Positions 56,101 to 58,151 of a stretch of DNA of 58,151 nucleotides are shown in pieces; position 1 is the stretch's first letter; every line of letters starts with the position of its first letter. The stretch is taken from contig CALFUW010000059.1 in the NCBI GenBank assembly GCA_937929815.1, forward strand, positions 1 to 58,151. Reading direction: 5' to 3'. The position numbers were made by a program, and so were the translations under genes. Below the pieces are notes generated by a model, which worked only from the letters and a program-made list of their open reading frames with translations, had not been told where the DNA came from and did no database searches. Source of the stretch: an uncultured Flavobacteriales bacterium. GTDB lineage: Bacteria > Bacteroidota > Bacteroidia > Flavobacteriales > Schleiferiaceae.

Positions 56101-57862
56101 GGATAGCAGGTTGGGCGGAAGAAGAATTACCGGCAGTGAATGACCAGCCCGTGGCGGGAGTAATGCTCCACATGCGGGTCTGAATCGGTGAGAGGCTGTC
56201 AAACTCTGTGGGTTGAAGGCCGGCAGCAGAGAAGTCAAGAAGTAACGGGCCACAATGCACAGTATCAGAAGGCAAAGTCACTTCCGGCCTGCCCCTGATG
56301 ATGATGGTGGTATCGATGGATACTGTATCGCAGTAGTTGTACACATATTGCCGGATCTGGTACTGGCCAGCCGTGAAGAAGACAATCTGGGGATCGGGAT
56401 GGCGAAGGCTATCCACGGCAGCCCAGCCGGTGAGTGGGGTTATTTCGTAAAAAACCTTATTATCCTGACATGTATTGAGAAGGTTGGCGAGATTGGAGAT
56501 CTGGATGGTGTCACCGCTGCATGCGGGCAGACCACTTATTACAAATCCTGAATCCGGAAGTTCGTTGACACAAATGGTTTTAATAAGTGTGTCGTAATCA
56601 CAGTTGATGCTATTGGCTACTACCTGGCGTACCTGGTAGATCCCCGGCTGGTTGAAAGTAACATTCAGCGTAGTAGATCCGGATGTCCAGTTCTGAGGGT
56701 TGATGGAGTTGTTATTGTTGCCAAGATTTCCTGTATTTAGCGTATATGTTGCGGGGGTAATGTTCCAAAGGATCTTTCCGACGCTATCGCAGGATACATT
56801 TGTGGGGATGCTACCCTTCTGGCTATTGTCGACGATGGCAACCGGACGATTTATGCAGACGCTGTCAGGGTTGATGAAATCAGCAAGAATAGGTGAAGCT
56901 ATTCGTATAGGGCTGATTTGAGCAATGCTCACGTCGCATGGATTGGTGGCGGTGATTTTTACGAAGAAGGCATTGTTGCCTCCTCCGCCAGGAACTGTGA
57001 ATCCGCAAGAACCTATCGTAAATGTATGTAAGTACTGTGCCGGTGGTGGATGATTGAATACAACCGGAGGGCTGCCATCGCTGACTTCGATGGTGTATGT
57101 GGTACCCGGTGGATTGTTGACTGTATTGAGTATATCAAATACCATACTGACACCTGAACTGCCAATACAGCCGGTATTATTACCCGGTGTTGCAAGACCC
57201 ACAGCCGGATTAGTGCCGTAGAAGATTCTGAATTTTAAGGTATCCCAGCATCCATTGGGGGATTGCATGGCCAGTAAACAATTATAGTTGCCAAATGCAT
57301 TGTAAACTTTCTGAAAGGTAGAAAAACTGGTACCTGAATCGGATGTGCCGTCGCCAAAGTCTAGATGATACTTGGTGTAAGGCTGCAAAGTGGTATTAAT
57401 GATGATAAAAGTGTCAATATTGAGGGTACCGCAACGAGCGAAGGTGTTGACGCCCTGATAATTGCTCACGGTGGTATTAGGGATCTGAATGGACGGGGCT
57501 ACAGAGGGCAGCACATTGAGATACAGCGAGTCCTCGAACTCGGTGGCACCGGAGTAAACGATCAACCGAGCGAGAAACATGCCTGATGCAGGGTAGGATA
57601 TACTCGGCACTGTGAAGGTGGTGGCAGTAGGCGGGGTTGCTCCGGTGAGAATCCAGCGCAGGGAGTCCAGCGGTAGTCCGAGACCGCTGGTGTCTGCCTG
57701 TAGGAGTATGGGATAATTGCGGCAGATGACCAGAGTGTCGTTTGCCGCAGGTGGTGTGCTGACGACAGATACTTGTGCCTTGGCGACCAAGGCGGCAAAT
57801 AGCCAGAAGCAGGAAGCAATGATGTAACTATGTATTCGATTCACCGCATTAATCTGGTACAA
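50180..57862 (-). CDS. Giant secreted PKD-domain repeat protein with T9SS type B (gliding-motility-associated) C-terminal domain
   Basis: 2560 aa; signal peptide; many PKD-type motifs (YQWDFGNGQTS..NPAIRFDTAGIYNVCLTV); C-term VPNALAPDAPDAGEAGVFLPKGHSLREYELLIFDQWGNLVFRTSEL...WNGRHFNTGAELPSGTYVWKIKA. Confidence 0.95.
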   Translation of the reverse strand: MYQINAVNRIHSYIIASCFWLFAALVAKAQVSVVSTPPAANDTLVICRNYPILLQADTSGLGLPLDSLRWILTGATPPTATTFTVPSISYPASGMFLARLIVYSGATEFEDSLYLNVLPSVAPSIQIPNTTVSNYQGVNTFARCGTLNIDTFIIINTTLQPYTKYHLDFGDGTSDSGTSFSTFQKVYNAFGNYNCLLAMQSPNGCWDTLKFRIFYGTNPAVGLATPGNNTGCIGSSGVSMVFDILNTVNNPPGTTYTIEVSDGSPPVVFNHPPPAQYLHTFTIGSCGFTVPGGGGNNAFFVKITATNPCDVSIAQISPIRIASPILADFINPDSVCINRPVAIVDNSQKGSIPTNVSCDSVGKILWNITPATYTLNTGNLGNNNNSINPQNWTSGSTTLNVTFNQPGIYQVRQVVANSINCDYDTLIKTICVNELPDSGFVISGLPACSGDTIQISNLANLLNTCQDNKVFYEITPLTGWAAVDSLRHPDPQIVFFTAGQYQIRQYVYNYCDTVSIDTTIIIRGRPEVTLPSDTVHCGPLLLDFSAAGLQPTEFDSLSPIQTRMWSITPATGWSFTAGNSSSAQPAIQFSQPGLYQVVLELQNACGSISDSMVVTIYPLPGADTISDTLVCFGDDVSFALQNITGQAPVQITWESAPAGYTATGSAVTFTNLTQSTQFFAFLQDANGCRDTLEVFVTVNPQIVANAGSGGIICDTSAVQLSGSASGGSGTLLIQWSPATGLNNTNVLNPIVSGLTSNTWYYLTVTDSIGCSATDSVLISVNPMLTAFAGNDTLVCSGSQFQLQATALGGAGGYQFSWSPTTGLSNPNIANPTVTIGNASQQYVLMVTDSIGCFAYDTVFIAIFPLVSADAGSNVETCLNENIQLSGSASGGTGPFTIQWQPSSLLQNSNTLTPTFVNPQQNQWFYLFVTDSVGCQAVDSVFVLVAPLPTANAGPDTTICKGDVYFLGQPGNPSYQYFWSSVPAGVTASTPQIQAIDSAAFTYILQVIDTLTGCISYDTAFVGIALPPVAGFTTSVDSGCSPLSIVLTDTGTAAAIRQWYAGSTLIGTSATLSYTATNSSSASDLPVPISLVLINAQGCRDSVTRIVNVFPNPSAAFLPSDTVICAGDSISIINQSIGKGVLQYLWTVTGGATVSSPTAAQPVFQFPYFQGNYDSLYTLTLSVTSSDGCTSDSSVTIRVKGYPVSSFTLSGTSGCGADPVFALISNYSALNNYQFTSTPPLTFTVSGDSALFTPPASFNDSVVYTIKMLLTTPEGCSDSTSALYTVYPTPSASFIASPSDTCTPAAVTFSNLSSTNLSGSTQSDLTFQWNFDGLGTSNAQNPTFVFTNPGTSDTTYSISLIATNSFGCSDTAVGLVVVRPLPKAQIQTLSNSDCAPFVIDTSRFKAVEYPFANSQYTWKVLTANNNLLATYTGIHSLQYTLSAPGDTVIIRLITTSPYGCGEDSTQVIAFSLPAPTADFSLSTTTGCSPLAVQAFDSSAGGTIYQWYINGVLASTLPNPSFTFQNNQLSDSIVTIRLKISTISGCADSLDKSVTLLGRPQSSFLPPTGCVSDTIVFIGQNISMRPLTSFHWNFGNGDTATTANASYTYSAQGTYVVTYTVTDSAGCSSTFSDTVIVRPLPQVQFAVSNGCFSDSICQGINTQMADQTTIPPLGGTITSYQWDIGNNGVINYTTPVITHTFTDTGFVSVRLRTVSQFGCDSERVRNFYVLPSPVAGFVLSADTICAGQSAPLVTPQSIGFIQSYQWTLYALNSSGQQIVLASSNQPTPPVLPPLPGSPTSDTTYFLKHIVSSCCAGDSLVRAITVRPQPTAGFLASDTIGCSPKLINFLIDGQTLGSPDYIVINWGDGSPIDTVYPTTIITPQGPVTQFGIKSHLFTFNGQNNDTIYTVVMTAVNTCGISTFSRTVRIIRKTLNGFFTSSPSTGCAPLFVQFQDNTPNSSTTSWCFNFNSATKQCLGGVAMGKSVQFSFPAAGTYNVMMVVTDGCSVDSVYQLIQVNPSPVADFSFTNNVCLGDTTYFTGSATIAGGSITGYQWDFGNGQTSILQNPAIRFDTAGIYNVCLTVASFNGCTHTICKSVTVVPRPEVRFTASDRCLNQQPVIFQNQTTLASGAISYTLWDFGDGNTSTQSNPQHTYSSPGTYTVILIHGTQSGCYDTAFEQITIHPVPSAAFVATSISQTVCGAPQTFSFTSQSTGAQGYFWDFDALGNPGFYTSTLINPTFTYTSPGKYRVRLITTNSFGCIDTSEQDLIVSPLPIANFSISDTSGCQPLQVIFTNLSTFPDTSLGYIVRWRYEFGDGSFQDGPSPNAVHLYQQVGTYSVRLIVETNLGCMDTLQFPVPIVVLPTPTAIFTWKIDEFGYLIFSNQSIFLPGQTTFTWYMGDGTTLIADSVRYRYKVNRLLQDYFFTVCLSAVHTNGCTHDTCLEVFLPRLNLTVPNALAPDAPDAGEAGVFLPKGHSLREYELLIFDQWGNLVFRTSELTPDRQPAVGWNGRHFNTGAELPSGTYVWKIKAMFIDGTRWPGSDIDSNSEQDKPRTSGYIYLIR

Positions 57863-58050
57863 AAGTTCAACATTATTGTTACAGGTGTATAAATTTTTTT
57901 GGGTGATTTAAATTTTTTTAGTGAAGGGGTCTGTGATCTTTTCAATGGCTGGTGGTTGTAGCCCTTAAAGAGTTTGGGGATGTGGGGTGGTCGAGTTGAT
58001 AGAGTCCAGGCTTCTGGAACAAGCGAGGGTAACGCGGTATGAGCTGCAAA

Positions 58051-58151
58051 GAATGTCGGCAGCCTGTGGCAGCAAAATGCGTGAGGGATGCGGAGGGCGC
58101 GCAAAAGCGCGGTGCGAAGGCCGCTGCGAAGCAAGGACGAAGCACGGGAGC
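58051..58151. repeat. GC-rich, possibly dispersed intergenic repeat at the window edge
   Basis: Locally GC-rich stretch with hairpin CGCGC-AAAA-GCGCG (58098-58111) and repeated GCGAAG/GAAGC words; no supported CDS. Confidence 0.3.

Noticed and set aside
57841-58145. Minus-strand ORFs of 97 and 67 aa at the right edge
   Set aside because: Compositionally biased, lie in GC-rich repeat-like sequence, and show no recognisable family or signal peptide.

Overview
This 58 kb window comes from a Bacteroidota chromosome. T9SS sorting domains, an alternative complex III operon and TAnnTTTG-type promoters point to the Saprospiria/Chitinophagia side of the phylum, which is an inference. From left to right it contains: a truncated NeuD-like acyltransferase at the left edge; a 2Fe-2S ferredoxin; an acyl-CoA carboxylase beta subunit; a WbqC-like protein; a large FAD/Fe-S oxidoreductase; a leftward respiratory operon (actABCDEF plus cytochrome oxidase subunits II and I); DASS and AtoE-type transporters; pcm; a P-type ATPase; tRNA-Leu(CAA); gatB; TlpA-like thioredoxins; smpB; a DAHP synthase/chorismate mutase fusion; a polysaccharide/asnB block; rlmN; an AT-richer arsenic-type island (about 43.6-50.1 kb: ArsR, redox thioredoxin, rhodanese, permease, DksA-like, DinB, DUF2490, ArsF-like, four-helix-bundle protein, ArsG-like, FmdE-like); and a 2560-aa PKD-repeat protein with a T9SS type B tail.

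The most unusual signal is inside the arsenic-type island. Four of its intergenic junctions are filled, nearly from stop codon to start codon, with low-complexity arrays phased on 8 nt (words such as GATTTGAA / GATGAATT, or their reverse complements). Units recur at 8, 16 or 24 nt. Two junctions are forward-then-reverse arrays that can fold into hairpins. One junction has a forward array, then a small four-helix-bundle (23S rRNA intervening-sequence-protein family) ORF, then a reverse array. One is forward only and supplies both the stop codon of the upstream gene and the start codon of the downstream gene. This looks like a small mobile or RNA-structured element family, with one ORF-bearing copy and several ORF-less copies. 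No similarity searches or folding computations could be run, so family names come from reading the translations.
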